64,000 bases of DNA from Saprospiraceae bacterium (GCA_020627535.1 JAHDGU010000006.1:1-64000); one strand, 5' to 3'; positions 50,214 to 60,586 are shown, counted from the stretch's first letter. The notes: a model not told the origin generated them from the sequence alone. Made by a program: numbers and translations.

Positions 50214-51266
50214 ATGACTGATAAGGAACGTCAAGAGAAAATGAAAGCTCTCAATCTGACCCTGGACAGATTGGAAAAGACATATGGCAAAGGCGCCGTC
50301 ATGAAGCTCGGTGACAAACAAGTATTGGACGTAGATACTATATCTACAGGTTCGCTAGGCTTGGACATCGCTCTCGGTGTGGCAGGTTTCCCTAGAGGTC
50401 GTATCATCGAGATCTACGGTCCTGAGTCATCCGGAAAGACGACACTAGCCATTCACGCAATCGCAGAGTGCCAGAAAAATGGCGGTATTGCTGCATTCAT
50501 CGATGCAGAGCATGCCTTCGATCGTACATACGCAGAAGCGCTTGGCGTCGATACAGAAAATCTGCTGATCTCTCAGCCAGATAGCGGTGAGCAAGCACTG
50601 GAAATCACAGAGAATCTTATCAGATCTGGAGCCATCGATATCATAGTGATCGACTCCGTCGCAGCACTAGTCCCTAGATCAGAACTAGAAGGCGAGATGG
50701 GAGACAGCAAGATGGGCCTGCAAGCACGACTGATGTCACAGGCCATGAGAAAGCTCACATCTACTATTGGCCGCACAGGATGTACTTGCATCTTCATCAA
50801 TCAGCTCCGTGAGAAGATCGGTGTCATGTTTGGCAATCCTGAGACTACCACTGGTGGTAATGCTCTGAAGTTCTACGCATCGCAACGTCTAGATATCCGT
50901 CGCTCTGGTTCACCTCTCAAGGATAAGGAAGGCAACGTGATCGGAAACCACGTCAAAGTGAAGGTGGTCAAAAACAAAGTTGCTCCTCCATTCCGTATTG
51001 CGGAGTTTGACATCATGTATGGCAAAGGAATCAGTAAGTCTGGTGAGATTCTTGATATCGCCACCGAGCTCGGCCTCATACAGAAGAGTGGCTCTTGGTA
51101 TAGCTATAGCGGGACCAAAATCGCCCAAGGTAGAGATAGTGCCAAGAACTTTCTTGAAGACAATCCGGAGGTCGCTCAAGAGCTCGAAGTACAAATCAAG
51201 GCGAAGTATCTGCCTGATCTTGCCCCACAAGCTGCAGAAAACGGTGTGGAAGCACCAACAGCATAG
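50214..51266 (+). CDS. recA: Recombinase A
   Basis: 350 residues from the ATG at 50214 ([15 protein letters not shown]); an upstream in-frame start would lie in the promoter. P-loop [14 protein letters not shown] (about 70-83), [14 protein letters not shown], the L2 region [19 protein letters not shown] and the Walker [20 protein letters not shown] are all intact. Forms the DNA-strand-exchange filament and activates the SOS response where present. Single gene with a terminator on each side. ComM/YifB is encoded 0.8 kb away. Confidence 0.98.
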   Translation: MTDKERQEKMKALNLTLDRLEKTYGKGAVMKLGDKQVLDVDTISTGSLGLDIALGVAGFPRGRIIEIYGPESSGKTTLAIHAIAECQKNGGIAAFIDAEHAFDRTYAEALGVDTENLLISQPDSGEQALEITENLIRSGAIDIIVIDSVAALVPRSELEGEMGDSKMGLQARLMSQAMRKLTSTIGRTGCTCIFINQLREKIGVMFGNPETTTGGNALKFYASQRLDIRRSGSPLKDKEGNVIGNHVKVKVVKNKVAPPFRIAEFDIMYGKGISKSGEILDIATELGLIQKSGSWYSYSGTKIAQGRDSAKNFLEDNPEVAQELEVQIKAKYLPDLAPQAAENGVEAPTA

Positions 51267-51289
51267 TCGCTCTTTGACAAAACAATCTC

Positions 51290-51322
51290 AGCCGACTCTG
51301 GTATTCAGGGTCGGCTTTTTTT
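51290..51322 (+). terminator. Rho-independent terminator of recA
   Basis: AGCCGAC (51290-51296) pairs with GTCGGCT (51310-51316), with a TCTG/CAGG-type inner extension, followed by a run of seven T (51316-51322). Confidence 0.9.
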
Positions 51323-51344
51323 ATGATCTTCGCGACCTCGACTT

Positions 51345-52052
51345 ATGGCCAAGACTCTCGATATCATCTTGCCGATCTATAACCCCAGCGCCGATTGGTA
51401 CCAGGCTCTCAAGAGCTCCGATCAGGTCTGGGAGGCAGCACTTGACGATGTCAAGATTCGCTATATCATCGTGGATGATGGTTCACGACAGGCTCTAGAT
51501 ACGCCCACTCTAGAAGCCATCAAAGATGGACTCCATGGCGAAGTTCTCTATCATCGCTACACGGATAATGGTGGTAAAGGCAAGGCAGTACGCGAAGGAG
51601 CATTGCAGAGCGATGCCGATGTACTGGTCTACACGGATCATGACATTCCCTATCTCGATCAATACCTCGTGGAATTCTATCACTTAGTGGCCAAAGATCA
51701 AGCTGATCTTGTCCTGTGCTATCGTGACGACAGCTACTACGAGCAGGCACCTCTCATTCGTCGCATCATCTCACGCGTCCTCAAGAGCATGATCCGTACC
51801 ATGGTGCAAATACCCACTACAGATACCCAAGGAGGGCTCAAAGCACTCAGCCCTGCAGCTCGTATGAGACTGCAGCAGTGCAAGACTGATAGCTATCTGT
51901 TTGACCTTGAGTTGGTCAAACGCTGTCATCGAGACGGACTGAGGATCGATAGCAAGCCCGTTCAGATCCGGGATGGTCTCGTCTTCTCCAAGATGGGCGT
52001 ATCACTTCTCTTCAGAGAGCTAGGAGCGTTTTGTCGCATCCTGTTTTCCTGA
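51345..52052 (+). CDS. Family 2 glycosyltransferase
   Basis: 235 residues, GT-A fold. LDIILPIYNPSADW (5-18) starts the Rossmann-like fold, IIVDDGSRQ (about 41-49) is the first nucleotide-sugar Asp site, and DVLVYTDHDIPYL (about 92-104) is the metal-binding D-x-D region (DHD). YRDDSYYEQAPLIRR and TDTQGGLKALSP follow, as in dolichyl-phosphate-mannose-synthase-like enzymes, but no membrane helices are present. Sugar and acceptor unknown. Converges with yifB with one base between. Confidence 0.88.
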   Translation: MAKTLDIILPIYNPSADWYQALKSSDQVWEAALDDVKIRYIIVDDGSRQALDTPTLEAIKDGLHGEVLYHRYTDNGGKGKAVREGALQSDADVLVYTDHDIPYLDQYLVEFYHLVAKDQADLVLCYRDDSYYEQAPLIRRIISRVLKSMIRTMVQIPTTDTQGGLKALSPAARMRLQQCKTDSYLFDLELVKRCHRDGLRIDSKPVQIRDGLVFSKMGVSLLFRELGAFCRILFS

Positions 52053-52053
52053 A

Positions 52054-53610
52054 TCAACCAGCCCACTCTTCGCGATCTAGACTTCGATACTGGATCGCTT
52101 CTGCCAGATGCTCCATTGCAATACTCTCTGATCCTGCCAAGTCGGCAGCAGTGCGCGCTACCTTCAATATCCGATCATAAGCTCGCGCAGAGAGATTGAG
52201 TTTGGTCATAGCAGTTTTTAAGAGCATCGTACATGCCTGATCAAGTTGACAAATCTCTCTGACCATCCTTGTGGGCATTTGTGCATTGGCATGCAAGCCA
52301 TTGACTTTTTCAAATCTACTCTCTTGAATTTTCCGAGCACGGACGACCCTCTCACGGATATCACCACTTGTCTCGCCTTTGTATTGGTGGATCGAAAGCT
52401 CATCATAGCTCACAGGCGTCACCTCCACATGGAGATCAATACGATCCATGAGTGGCCCGGAGATCTTGTTGAGATACTTCTTGACGACCCCTGGACCACA
52501 GACACAATCTTTTTCTGGATGATTGTAGTAGCCACATGGACAAGGATTCATACTTGCGATGAGCATGAAATTAGCTGGGTAATCTACGCTAAGCTTTGCT
52601 CTTGAAATCGAGACCTTGCGATTTTCCATCGGCTGTCGCAGGACCTCTAGCACTGTCCGCTTGAATTCTGGCAACTCGTCTAGAAACAAGACACCATTGT
52701 GTGCAAGTGAAATCTCGCCTGGCATGGGATTACTCCCTCCACCGACCATAGCTACATCGCTGATCGTGTGATGTGGGGAGCGAAATGGTCGTCTCGCCAT
52801 GAGGGCTGATCCGTGCTCAAGCTTACCCGTGACGGAGTGAATCTTAGTCGTCTCTAGTGCTTCGTATAGTGACATTGGCGGTAAGATGGTCGGAAATCTT
52901 CGACTGAGCATGGTTTTCCCGGCACCGGGCGGTCCTATCAAGATCACATTGTGTCCTCCCGCGGCAGCCAACTCAAGCGCCCTTTTGATATTTTCTTGCC
53001 CCTTCACATCATTGAAATCAACAAGGTGGATCCCATTTTCTTCCTCAAACTCAGTCCTTGTATCCACGGTCACCGGAGTCAGGCTTTTCTCTCCATTGAG
53101 AAAATCCACAGCCTCGGATATGTGCTCTACCCCATAGACTTCAAGTTGATCCACGATTGCAGCTTCTCTTGAAACTGATTTGGGAAGTATGATGCCTTTG
53201 TACTTTTCCTTGCGCGCTTGAATTGCTACTGGCAACGCTCCTTTGAAGGGTCTAAGGCTGCCATCCAAGGATAGCTCTCCCATCATGAGATAATCCGAAA
53301 ATCGCTCACTACTCATCTGTCCTGTACTCGCCATGATACCCATGGCAATCGGGAAGTCGTATGCCGTACCTTCCTTACGGATATCAGCAGGTGCCATGTT
53401 GACCACTAGCTTGATCCTAGGCATCCGATAACCACTGTTCTTAAGAGCAGCCTCTATCCGCTGATAGCCTTCTTTGACTGCATTATCTGGCAGACCTACT
53501 AGATAGTAGCCCAACTTACCTGCGGGGACATTGCCACCACTATTGACCTCGATAGTTAATGTCGTCGAGTCGACTCCGGATACTGCGCCGGCATAGTTTT
53601 TTACAAGCAC
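52054..53610 (-). CDS. comM: YifB/ComM-family Mg-chelatase-like AAA+ ATPase
   Basis: 518 residues, normal length. N-terminal Lon-protease-like (ChlI) domain (about 20-175). AAA+ domain (about 190-400): P-loop LIGPPGAGKTMLSRRFP, Walker B GVLFLDELPEF, the family's zinc-type Cys region MNPCPCGYYNHPEKDCVC. C-terminal Mg-chelatase domain (about 400-515). In naturally competent bacteria ComM drives branch migration of incoming DNA; orthologues also occur in species not known to be competent. It is the last gene of the gpmI operon, ten bases after the metallo-beta-lactamase gene. Confidence 0.94.
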   Translation of the reverse strand: MLVKNYAGAVSGVDSTTLTIEVNSGGNVPAGKLGYYLVGLPDNAVKEGYQRIEAALKNSGYRMPRIKLVVNMAPADIRKEGTAYDFPIAMGIMASTGQMSSERFSDYLMMGELSLDGSLRPFKGALPVAIQARKEKYKGIILPKSVSREAAIVDQLEVYGVEHISEAVDFLNGEKSLTPVTVDTRTEFEEENGIHLVDFNDVKGQENIKRALELAAAGGHNVILIGPPGAGKTMLSRRFPTILPPMSLYEALETTKIHSVTGKLEHGSALMARRPFRSPHHTISDVAMVGGGSNPMPGEISLAHNGVLFLDELPEFKRTVLEVLRQPMENRKVSISRAKLSVDYPANFMLIASMNPCPCGYYNHPEKDCVCGPGVVKKYLNKISGPLMDRIDLHVEVTPVSYDELSIHQYKGETSGDIRERVVRARKIQESRFEKVNGLHANAQMPTRMVREICQLDQACTMLLKTAMTKLNLSARAYDRILKVARTAADLAGSESIAMEHLAEAIQYRSLDREEWAG

Positions 53611-53620
53611 CTTGTCACAT

Positions 53621-54508
53621 TTATTCTCTTGTCAAGTCTGTGTAGATGGTATTTACCCATCGGTCAGGTTTGATGAATCCCTGTCCCCACTGCTCATTGT
53701 ATTTTTTGAGAGGATCTTTGGTCAAGATGCTTTCGTAATCAAGACCTTCTTCGATCATTGCCCCGATGATCTCGTGGCAATCAGCAATCATGTCCCGATA
53801 GGCTTGTAGCTCAGGCTTCTTCACTACCTTTCCATGGCCAGGCACGATATGCGTCTCTTCATTGATGGTGAACAGCACCTGGTCTAGTGTCTTCACCAGT
53901 CCTTCGACTGAACCACCAGAGCCCAGATCAACGAATGGATACTTCCCCTCAAAAAATACATCTCCCATATGGATGACATTATTCTCCACGAAGAGTACTA
54001 GCCCATCTCCATCGGTGTGTCCATCATGATGATGAAAGAATAGGATTGTCTCTCCGTCGATATGTAATGTCATGGATTCGCCAAACGTGACCCTCGGCCA
54101 GAAATTTGATGGTCTCGCTGGTACTTCCCGACTGAAGGCCTTCATGAACTGATCCGTACTCAACCGCTCATATACTTGCTCGTGCGCATAAATGCGCATG
54201 CCCTCATCAGCAAAGTTGCCATTGCCACCGGTGTGGTCACCATGCCAATGGGTATTCAACAAATAGTCAGGTCTGTGATTGGTCAGACGATCCACTGCTT
54301 CCAAAATTCTCTCAGACAAGGGAGCAAATTGCGCATCGATTAACAAGCTTTCTTCCTCTCCTACGTAGAGTCCGATATTACCACCTGCTCCGAAAAGCAC
54401 ATAGAACTCATCTGTGATCTGCTTGGTCTCAATGACAACGTCAGCATAGTCTTGGGCAACAGTGGTTTGTAGAAGAAGTGCAAAAAATAAGACGAATCCG
54501 TGTTTCAT
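53621..54508 (-). CDS. Secreted metallo-beta-lactamase-fold hydrolase
   Basis: 295 residues. Signal peptide about 1-18 (ending TTVAQ). Zinc motif NTHWHGDHTGG (His-x-His-x-Asp-His, about 82-92), further ligands in HHDGHTDGD (about 160-168) and VPGHGKVV (about 230-237). Similar to B3/glyoxalase-II-like periplasmic hydrolases of unknown substrate; being beta-lactamase-fold does not imply antibiotic resistance. It overlaps the upstream lipoprotein gene by four bases. Confidence 0.9.
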   Translation of the reverse strand: MKHGFVLFFALLLQTTVAQDYADVVIETKQITDEFYVLFGAGGNIGLYVGEEESLLIDAQFAPLSERILEAVDRLTNHRPDYLLNTHWHGDHTGGNGNFADEGMRIYAHEQVYERLSTDQFMKAFSREVPARPSNFWPRVTFGESMTLHIDGETILFFHHHDGHTDGDGLVLFVENNVIHMGDVFFEGKYPFVDLGSGGSVEGLVKTLDQVLFTINEETHIVPGHGKVVKKPELQAYRDMIADCHEIIGAMIEEGLDYESILTKDPLKKYNEQWGQGFIKPDRWVNTIYTDLTRE

Positions 54509-55020
54509 TGCTCAAGTATTGTGACATCCAGGCTCAGACTAGATAGTATGCCGTCCTGTTTCGTCGTCTCTGTGGTGTACAAATATCCTTTGGGGCCCAC
54601 GGACAAGATTTCTATCTTTTCTTGTCCGAGTAGTTTGCTCCTTCTTTCCCCTTGCATTTCAAGTCCTGCCACACGCACCATTCTCACTGCCTCGTCGTCA
54701 CTCATAGCTTGATAGATGACTGTATCTCCGCTTTTCTCGGAAGAGTACAAGCCGATCAGGCTCGGTTTATTGAGATGAAAACCCTTGAGCAATTTCCGCA
54801 ATTCTGTCTCAAGATCGTGGTCCTCGAGTGTCTTACTCTCTGATTGGCCTGCGACCGTGAGTTTTTTTCGCACCGTATAGCTCTTATTCTTATCGTGATT
54901 TTGCAAGAGTTGGTCTATATACTGCTCATAATCAAATTGTTCTGAGCTCTGGTTTTGATCTTTCTGATTTACACAAGACCACAGTAGGATGCCGATGATC
55001 AGGAGTCTCCAAGTCTTCAT
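54505..55020 (-). CDS. Lipoprotein of unknown function in the gpmI operon
   Basis: 171 residues. Lipoprotein signal with lipobox LWSC (Cys16). The mature part begins with an acidic, Gln-rich region, then an alpha/beta domain (VRKKLTVAGQSESKTLEDHDLETELRKLLKGF...YLYTTETTKQDGILSSLSLDVTIL). I do not recognise a family. Four-base overlaps with gpmI upstream and the metallo-beta-lactamase gene downstream. Confidence 0.75.
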   Translation of the reverse strand: MKTWRLLIIGILLWSCVNQKDQNQSSEQFDYEQYIDQLLQNHDKNKSYTVRKKLTVAGQSESKTLEDHDLETELRKLLKGFHLNKPSLIGLYSSEKSGDTVIYQAMSDDEAVRMVRVAGLEMQGERRSKLLGQEKIEILSVGPKGYLYTTETTKQDGILSSLSLDVTILEQ

Positions 55021-56528
55021 AAGATGAGAGATTTTCCAGTCATATGCTCAGAGACTTCCAGCCCCATGATATCGAGTATTGTGGGTGCCACATCTGCCAA
55101 GATTCCATCTCGCAGAGCTTCCACTTGATCATCGATCACAATGATCGGAACCAAGTTGGTCGTATGTGCCGTATGAGGGCTTCCGTCTGGCTTGATCATG
55201 ACATCTGCATTTCCGTGATCCGCGATGATGACGACTGCATAGTTTTTTTCTTCGGCTTTCGCCAAAATGCGTGCTAGCTCGGCATCTACTGTCTCTGCCG
55301 CCTTGACTGCTGCCTCAAAGTCTCCAGTATGTCCTACCATGTCGGTATTAGCAAAGTTGAGGCAGACAAAATCTGCTTGTCTAGCATCAATCTCCGCAAG
55401 TGTTTTATCCGTCAACTCCCTGGCGCTCATTTCTGGCTGTAGATCATATGTGGCTACTGCCGGACTGGGCACCAATATCCTTGTTTCACCTTCATAGGCT
55501 TCTTCCCTTCCTCCAGAAAAGAAATAGGTCACATGGGGATACTTTTCTGTCTCTGCCGCCCTCACCTGAGTACCGCCATTTTTACTGATCACTTCTCCCA
55601 GTGTAGCTGGCAAGATTTCTTTATCAAACAGGATATGAAGACCTTGGAAAGCTTCATCATAAGGCGTCATGGTCACAAAGTGAAGATTCAGAGAATCCAT
55701 TCCCTCTTCTGTAAGACCAGATTGGGTCAGTGCTTGCGTGATCTGTCGCGGGCGGTCGGTCCTATAGTTGAAGAAGACGACTACGTCTCCACTCTTGATC
55801 GGTGCGAAGTCCTTGGATTTGATTGGTATCATGAACTCGTCCGTAATCTCTCTTTGGTACATTTTGGCGACAGCCTCAGATAGACAGACCACTTGCTGAT
55901 CAGCCTGACCATGTACTAGGAGATCATAAGCCTTCTTGGTGCGTTCCCAGCGTCTGTCTCTATCCATAGCATAGTACCGACCGATGACTGAAGCTAGCTT
56001 GACATGGTCCATAGGATCCAAAAGCTCTTCCAGCTGTCGTAGATACATTTCACCACCAGTAGGAGCTGTATCTCGGCCGTCAAGAAAAGCATGGATTTTC
56101 ACAGACTCTACTCCTTGGTCATCCAGCGTATGACAGATAGACCTGAGATGATCTATATGGCTGTGGACGCCGCCATCAGACACGAGACCCATGAGATGTA
56201 GCGTCGCTCCTGATGCCTGTGCAGTGTGGATTGCGTCTTTGAAAGCCGGTAGCTCCTTGAGGCTGTCATCCACAATGGCATTATTGATCCTTGAGAGTTC
56301 TTGATAGACCACACGCCCTGCGCCGATATTGAGGTGCCCCACTTCAGAATTCCCCATTTGACCCGCAGGTAATCCTACTTCTTCTCCATATGTCACAAGT
56401 GTGGCATGAGGAGCTGTTTTCATCAAGTCATCCATCGTAGGAGTCTTGGCGGCTGCAAGAGCGCTGATGAGCTTATCTTCATTGAGCCCCCAGCCATCAA
56501 GGATGAGGAGCATACACTTCTTCTTCAT
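55017..56528 (-). CDS. gpmI: 2,3-bisphosphoglycerate-independent phosphoglycerate mutase
   Basis: 503 residues, normal length. Interconverts 3- and 2-phosphoglycerate in glycolysis using two Mn ions. LLILDGWG (about 6-13, first metal Asp), GNSEVGHLNIGAGRVVYQ (about 58-75, phospho-Ser), RDTAPTGG and a C-terminal FVCLNFANTDMVGHTGDFEAAVKAAE with IIADHGNAD supply the remaining metal ligands. First gene of a four-gene operon (gpmI, lipoprotein, metallo-beta-lactamase, yifB). Its -7 box sits four bases from the ATG. It contains two copies of the iterated word. Confidence 0.97.
   Translation of the reverse strand: MKKKCMLLILDGWGLNEDKLISALAAAKTPTMDDLMKTAPHATLVTYGEEVGLPAGQMGNSEVGHLNIGAGRVVYQELSRINNAIVDDSLKELPAFKDAIHTAQASGATLHLMGLVSDGGVHSHIDHLRSICHTLDDQGVESVKIHAFLDGRDTAPTGGEMYLRQLEELLDPMDHVKLASVIGRYYAMDRDRRWERTKKAYDLLVHGQADQQVVCLSEAVAKMYQREITDEFMIPIKSKDFAPIKSGDVVVFFNYRTDRPRQITQALTQSGLTEEGMDSLNLHFVTMTPYDEAFQGLHILFDKEILPATLGEVISKNGGTQVRAAETEKYPHVTYFFSGGREEAYEGETRILVPSPAVATYDLQPEMSARELTDKTLAEIDARQADFVCLNFANTDMVGHTGDFEAAVKAAETVDAELARILAKAEEKNYAVVIIADHGNADVMIKPDGSPHTAHTTNLVPIIVIDDQVEALRDGILADVAPTILDIMGLEVSEHMTGKSLIL
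55254..55269 (-). repeat. Iterated hairpin word, consensus copy, in coding sequence
   Basis: CATTTTGGCGAAAGCC on the minus strand in gpmI, read as I-L-A-K-A. Confidence 0.7.
55860..55875 (+). repeat. Iterated hairpin word, GACA-loop variant, in coding sequence
   Basis: CATTTTGGCGACAGCC, in gpmI but on the strand opposite the gene, where the codons read A-V-A-K-M. Confidence 0.5.
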
Positions 56529-56532
56529 AGGT

Positions 56533-56540
56533 CAAAAGTA
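56533..56540 (-). promoter_or_regulatory. -7 promoter box of gpmI, four bases from the ATG
   Basis: TACTTTTG on the minus strand, followed by ACCT and the gpmI ATG at 56528. Same spacing as serC, suggesting a leaderless mRNA. Confidence 0.5.
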
Positions 56541-56655
56541 CTCGACTGTATCAGGGTGTGAGGCGTTATCATTGTCTTAACTATACGCTAATCTAGCGAC
56601 AGATAGAACTCTGGGTACAATATTTGCCGTTAGAGCAGATGGAAAACCAAGGATC

Positions 56656-57048
56656 ATGAAATACATCCTCAGCACTATCTTATGCATATCTCTCAGCGTC
56701 ATTTCCGCCCAGGACGGTGCACGCAAGGCCATCGCCGCCGCTATAGGCAGTGGAGACGTCGGCATACTTGCCGATCATCTTGCCCGAGAATTGACGCTTT
56801 CTTTTCACGATGAAGAACGTATTTTGGCGAAAGCCGCAGCTGAGAGCAGACTGCGCAAGTTCTATGCAGAGAATAAAGCCATCACCTACAAGGTAAGGCA
56901 CAACGGCGGGGCCATGCGAGACAAGAGTAGCTATATGGTCGGTCGATTGATGACAGAAAATCTCAGCTACCGCGTATTCGTCTACTTGGAAAAAGATCGC
57001 AAAGGCGTCTCCAAGATCTCAGAAATCCGTTTCGAGAAGCCTCTATAA
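56656..57048 (+). CDS. Secreted DUF4783 protein
   Basis: 130 residues. Signal peptide about 1-18 (ending VISAQ). The rest (DGARKAIAAAIGSGDVGILADHLARELTLSFHDEERILAKAAAESRLRKFYAENK...YMVGRLMTENLSYRVFVYLEKD...ISEIRFE) matches DUF4783, a small cystatin/NTF2-like fold of unknown function found in Bacteroidota. Converges with the TIGR02757 gene with a 6-base overlap. The iterated hairpin word lies in the middle. Confidence 0.88.
   Translation: MKYILSTILCISLSVISAQDGARKAIAAAIGSGDVGILADHLARELTLSFHDEERILAKAAAESRLRKFYAENKAITYKVRHNGGAMRDKSSYMVGRLMTENLSYRVFVYLEKDRKGVSKISEIRFEKPL
56821..56835 (+). repeat. Iterated hairpin word, exact core, in coding sequence
   Basis: ATTTTGGCGAAAGCC in the DUF4783 gene, read as I-L-A-K-A. 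Confidence 0.7.
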
Positions 57049-57825
57049 GTCCAAGATACCTAATCCAAAGAGGGCGAAATCATACTTGACCGGATCGTCT
57101 GCGTCAAGCTCTGCCATCTTGCTCGTGAGCTCTACGACTGTCTTCCAGCCTGTGGTCTTTGATTTGATCAAGCCTAGAGACCTGGCGCTGTTTTCTACAT
57201 GTACGTCCAGTGGTAAAAAGAGTTGGCTAGCCTTGATACCCTTCCATAGGCCAAAGTCCACGCCTGCCGAGTCAGATCGGACCATCCATCTGAGAAACAT
57301 ATTGATGCGCTTGCATCGCGATTTTTTCTTGGGGCAGCTAAGATGCTTGCGCGTCCGCTGTGGTGCGTACTCTGCATCAAAGAAGTAGTCGTAGAACCCA
57401 TTGAGTGCTGGCTCTACATTTACTGAGTCGACAGTGAGATGCTTAGTGAATGCCGTCTCCAGACTATCGTGACGCTCGTAGTGCCTTCGCAGAAAATCAA
57501 TGAAGTACAGCGTGTCAGTATATTGAAATGTCCGGTGCTTGAAGATCTCAAATCGCTTGAGATCTTGTTCCTGGTGGTGCAAAATAAATTCATGCGGAGC
57601 ATCATCCATGAGCCCAAAAAGCTCTGCGGCCTTGTTGATAATCGTCTTCCGTTGACCCCATGCGAGTATGGCTGTCCAGAAAGCAGTGATCTCGATATCT
57701 TGCTTCTTGGTATAGCGCTTTGGGATACAGATGGGGTCATCTGTAATGAAGTCAATGCGATTGACTCTCTCTACAATCTGATCGAGATAGGCTTTGAGTC
57801 GAGCCTTAGATTTCGGAGGATTCAA
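57043..57825 (-). CDS. TIGR02757 (DUF2400) family protein
   Basis: 260 residues. Motifs DDPICIPKRYTKKQDIEITAFWTAILAWGQRKTIINKAAEL (about 25-65) and CKRINMFLRWMVRSDSAGVDFGLWKGIKASQLFLPLDVHVENSARSLGL (about 170-220) are characteristic. The latter contains a helix-hairpin-like, Cys/Arg-bearing region reminiscent of DNA glycosylases, so a nucleic-acid role is possible but not shown. Cytoplasmic. It ends the infB side of the minus-strand cluster, three bases after infB. Confidence 0.88.
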   Translation of the reverse strand: MNPPKSKARLKAYLDQIVERVNRIDFITDDPICIPKRYTKKQDIEITAFWTAILAWGQRKTIINKAAELFGLMDDAPHEFILHHQEQDLKRFEIFKHRTFQYTDTLYFIDFLRRHYERHDSLETAFTKHLTVDSVNVEPALNGFYDYFFDAEYAPQRTRKHLSCPKKKSRCKRINMFLRWMVRSDSAGVDFGLWKGIKASQLFLPLDVHVENSARSLGLIKSKTTGWKTVVELTSKMAELDADDPVKYDFALFGLGILDL

Positions 57826-57828
57826 ATG

Positions 57829-60525
57829 CTAGTTAAGAGTCTGAGCTATCTCCTCGATGACATAGCCTTCGATAACATCACCGACTTTGATGTCATTGAA
57901 GTTTTTGACCGAGAGTCCGCACTCTAGACCTGTCTTCACTTCGCGCATATCTTCCTTGAAGCGCTTGAGTGATGCCAATTCGGCTATCGCACCTTCCTTT
58001 GTCGGATAGATCACGATTCCATCTCTGATGATACGGATCTTGGTATTACGAGTGATCACGCCATCTTGTACAAAGCAACCTGCTACCGTACCGACCTTAC
58101 TGATCTTGTAGACTTCACGGACTTCGACTTGCGCGACGATTTTCTCTTCTTTGTCTGGCTCGAGCATGCCTTCGATCGCCTTGGTCACTTCATCGATTGC
58201 CTCATAGATGATCGAGTAGGTCTTGATCTCTACACCTTCTTTTTCAGCAACCTTTCTAGCACCTAGCGAAGGCCTTACTTGGAATCCTATGATGATCGCA
58301 TCTGAGGCAGATGCCAACAAGACATCTGACTCAATGATCTGTCCGACGGCCTTGTGGATCACATTGACCTGCACGCTCTCTTGAGATAGCTTGATGAGTG
58401 AATCACTCAATGCCTCGACAGATCCATCCACATCACCCTTGACGATGAGATTGAGCTCTTTGAAGGAACCTAGTGCAAGTCGGCGACCGATCTCATCAAG
58501 AGAAATCCTCTTGGATGCTCGATTGGTCTGTTCACGAGCAATCTGAGATCTACGCGTGGCGACCTCTCTGGCCTCTTGCTCAGATGGGTAAACTTTGACT
58601 TTTTCTCCTGCTTGAGGAGCACCGTTGAGTCCTAGCACAAGTACGGGTACGGCTGGCCCTGCAGTCTTGATCTTTTTACCACGATCATTGAACATGGCTT
58701 TAACTCTTCCTGCATATTCACCTGCGCTGACAGAATCTCCTATACTTAGGGTACCATTTTGCACAAGAATTTTGGTGACATAGCCTCTTCCTTTGTCTAG
58801 CGAGGCTTCAATGACTGCTCCCGTCGCAAGTCGATCAGGATTTGCCTTGAGCTCGAGCATTTCTGCTTCGAGGCTGATCTTTTCGAGGAGCTTATCCACA
58901 TTGAGACCAGTCTTCGCTGATATATCTTGACTCTGATATGTACCACCCCATTCTTCTACTAGGAGGTTCATAGAAGCGAGCTCCTGCTTGATACGCTCTG
59001 GCGATGCGCCTTCTTTGTCGATCTTGTTGATTGCAAATATCATGGGCACACCAGCTGCTTGAGCATGGCTGATGGCCTCCTTGGTCTGGGGCATGATATT
59101 GTCATCTGCTGCGATGATGATCACGACGACATCGGTGACCTTGGCTCCACGTGCACGCATGGCAGTAAAGGCTTCGTGACCTGGCGTATCCAGGAATGTC
59201 ACCTTCTTTTCACCGACTTTGACCTCGTAGGCTCCGATGTGCTGCGTGATTCCTCCGGCTTCACCTTCGGCGACAGTTGCATTTCTGATGTAATCTAGTA
59301 GAGATGTCTTACCATGATCGACGTGACCCATGACGGTCACGATCGGAGCTCTCGGCCTGAGATCTTCTGGTGCATCTTCCTCTTCAACTTCTTCGACAGC
59401 CTCCTCTGCATTGACAAATTTGATCTCCTTGTCAAATTCATCTGCAAGCAGCTCGATGAGCTCAGCATCTAGTCTTTGATTGATCGAGACGATGACACCA
59501 AGATTCATGCAGGTCATGATGACATCAGTGGAAGAGACATTCATCAAGCTCGCAAACTCCGAGACAGAGATAAACTCGGTGAGCTCGACGGTTGTGTTAT
59601 CCTGTTCGAGTTCTTTGAGTTCTTGCTTCTCTCTTTTTTCTGCTCGGTTATCTCTTCTGATTTTCTGGCGCTTGTTTTTGCCACCTCCAGAAATCCGAGC
59701 CATGGTTGCCTTGATCTTGTCTTCAATCTCTTTTTGTGAGACTTCTTTGACATCGTCTGGACCACCTTTGCCTTTGCGTTGGCCTCGTCCGCGACCTTGT
59801 TGTCTAATGACATCTGCGGTAGAGACCTTTCTTCTTGTCCTTTTTCGCTTTCGCTTTTGTGCGTCAGGGCTTTCTGTATCTTCTGTCTTTTCCTTCTTCT
59901 TTTTCTCAAACTGCTTGGTATCTATCTTCCCTAAGATCTTGAGACCTTGCAGCTGAGGAGTCTCTGCGCGTACTACTTTTTCTGTCGGAGCTTCCTTATC
60001 GTCGGTCGCCGCAGAGCCTGCTTCCTCTTTTCCTTCGGCTTCTTTTTGAGCTTGAGGCGCCGGCACCTCTTCTTGCTCAGATACTTTTTCTTCTTTCTTC
60101 TGGGCCTTGGGCGGATCCAGGTCTATCTTACCCACGACTTTCACCTTGGGCTTCATCTCTTCTGTGATCTCCGCCTTGATCACATCTTCTTTTTTCGGCA
60201 CTTCCTCTACCACTTCTTCCTGGACCTTAGGTGCTGGTGCCTCTTCTTTGGGCTTTTCAGTCACCTTACCGAGAGGTGGAAGTGGAGGCAATGGTGGCAA
60301 GGTGCTTTTTGCTCCAGGTTTTGGATTGCCCAATACTAGCTGATCAGCCTCTTGCTTGACCGCTATAGAATATTGAAATTCTTTGAGCAGCTCAAGGTAC
60401 ATCTCATCGCTCACTTTGGACGTAGGACGGTTTTCTATCTCATAACCTTTGGCTACAAGATGCTCGACGATGGTGGCCGTACCAACGTTTAATTCGGATG
60501 CTACTTTGACAAGACGTTTCGACAT
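57829..60525 (-). CDS. infB: Translation initiation factor IF-2
   Basis: 898 residues. N-terminal IF2_N helices (1-60), then a long charged Pro/Glu/Lys linker (about 70-290), typical of Bacteroidota IF-2. GTPase domain about 395-565: G1 [12 protein letters not shown]2 [10 protein letters not shown]3 DTPGHEAF, G4 NKID. Beta-barrel domains II-IV follow to the C-terminus ([17 protein letters not shown]). Loads initiator tRNA onto the 30S subunit. Third gene of rimP-nusA-infB. Confidence 0.97.
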   Translation of the reverse strand: MSKRLVKVASELNVGTATIVEHLVAKGYEIENRPTSKVSDEMYLELLKEFQYSIAVKQEADQLVLGNPKPGAKSTLPPLPPLPPLGKVTEKPKEEAPAPKVQEEVVEEVPKKEDVIKAEITEEMKPKVKVVGKIDLDPPKAQKKEEKVSEQEEVPAPQAQKEAEGKEEAGSAATDDKEAPTEKVVRAETPQLQGLKILGKIDTKQFEKKKKEKTEDTESPDAQKRKRKRTRRKVSTADVIRQQGRGRGQRKGKGGPDDVKEVSQKEIEDKIKATMARISGGGKNKRQKIRRDNRAEKREKQELKELEQDNTTVELTEFISVSEFASLMNVSSTDVIMTCMNLGVIVSINQRLDAELIELLADEFDKEIKFVNAEEAVEEVEEEDAPEDLRPRAPIVTVMGHVDHGKTSLLDYIRNATVAEGEAGGITQHIGAYEVKVGEKKVTFLDTPGHEAFTAMRARGAKVTDVVVIIIAADDNIMPQTKEAISHAQAAGVPMIFAINKIDKEGASPERIKQELASMNLLVEEWGGTYQSQDISAKTGLNVDKLLEKISLEAEMLELKANPDRLATGAVIEASLDKGRGYVTKILVQNGTLSIGDSVSAGEYAGRVKAMFNDRGKKIKTAGPAVPVLVLGLNGAPQAGEKVKVYPSEQEAREVATRRSQIAREQTNRASKRISLDEIGRRLALGSFKELNLIVKGDVDGSVEALSDSLIKLSQESVQVNVIHKAVGQIIESDVLLASASDAIIIGFQVRPSLGARKVAEKEGVEIKTYSIIYEAIDEVTKAIEGMLEPDKEEKIVAQVEVREVYKISKVGTVAGCFVQDGVITRNTKIRIIRDGIVIYPTKEGAIAELASLKRFKEDMREVKTGLECGLSVKNFNDIKVGDVIEGYVIEEIAQTLN

Positions 60526-60586
60526 TAAGTGGTCTACTGATTTAGCTGGTGCAAAAGTAATTTAAATAGCGCAACCCTTGATTTTC

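Noticed and set aside
53621-54508. Metallo-beta-lactamase-fold protein as an antibiotic-resistance gene
   Set aside because: The zinc motif defines a broad hydrolase fold, and the operon context (gpmI, lipoprotein, yifB) gives no resistance signal.
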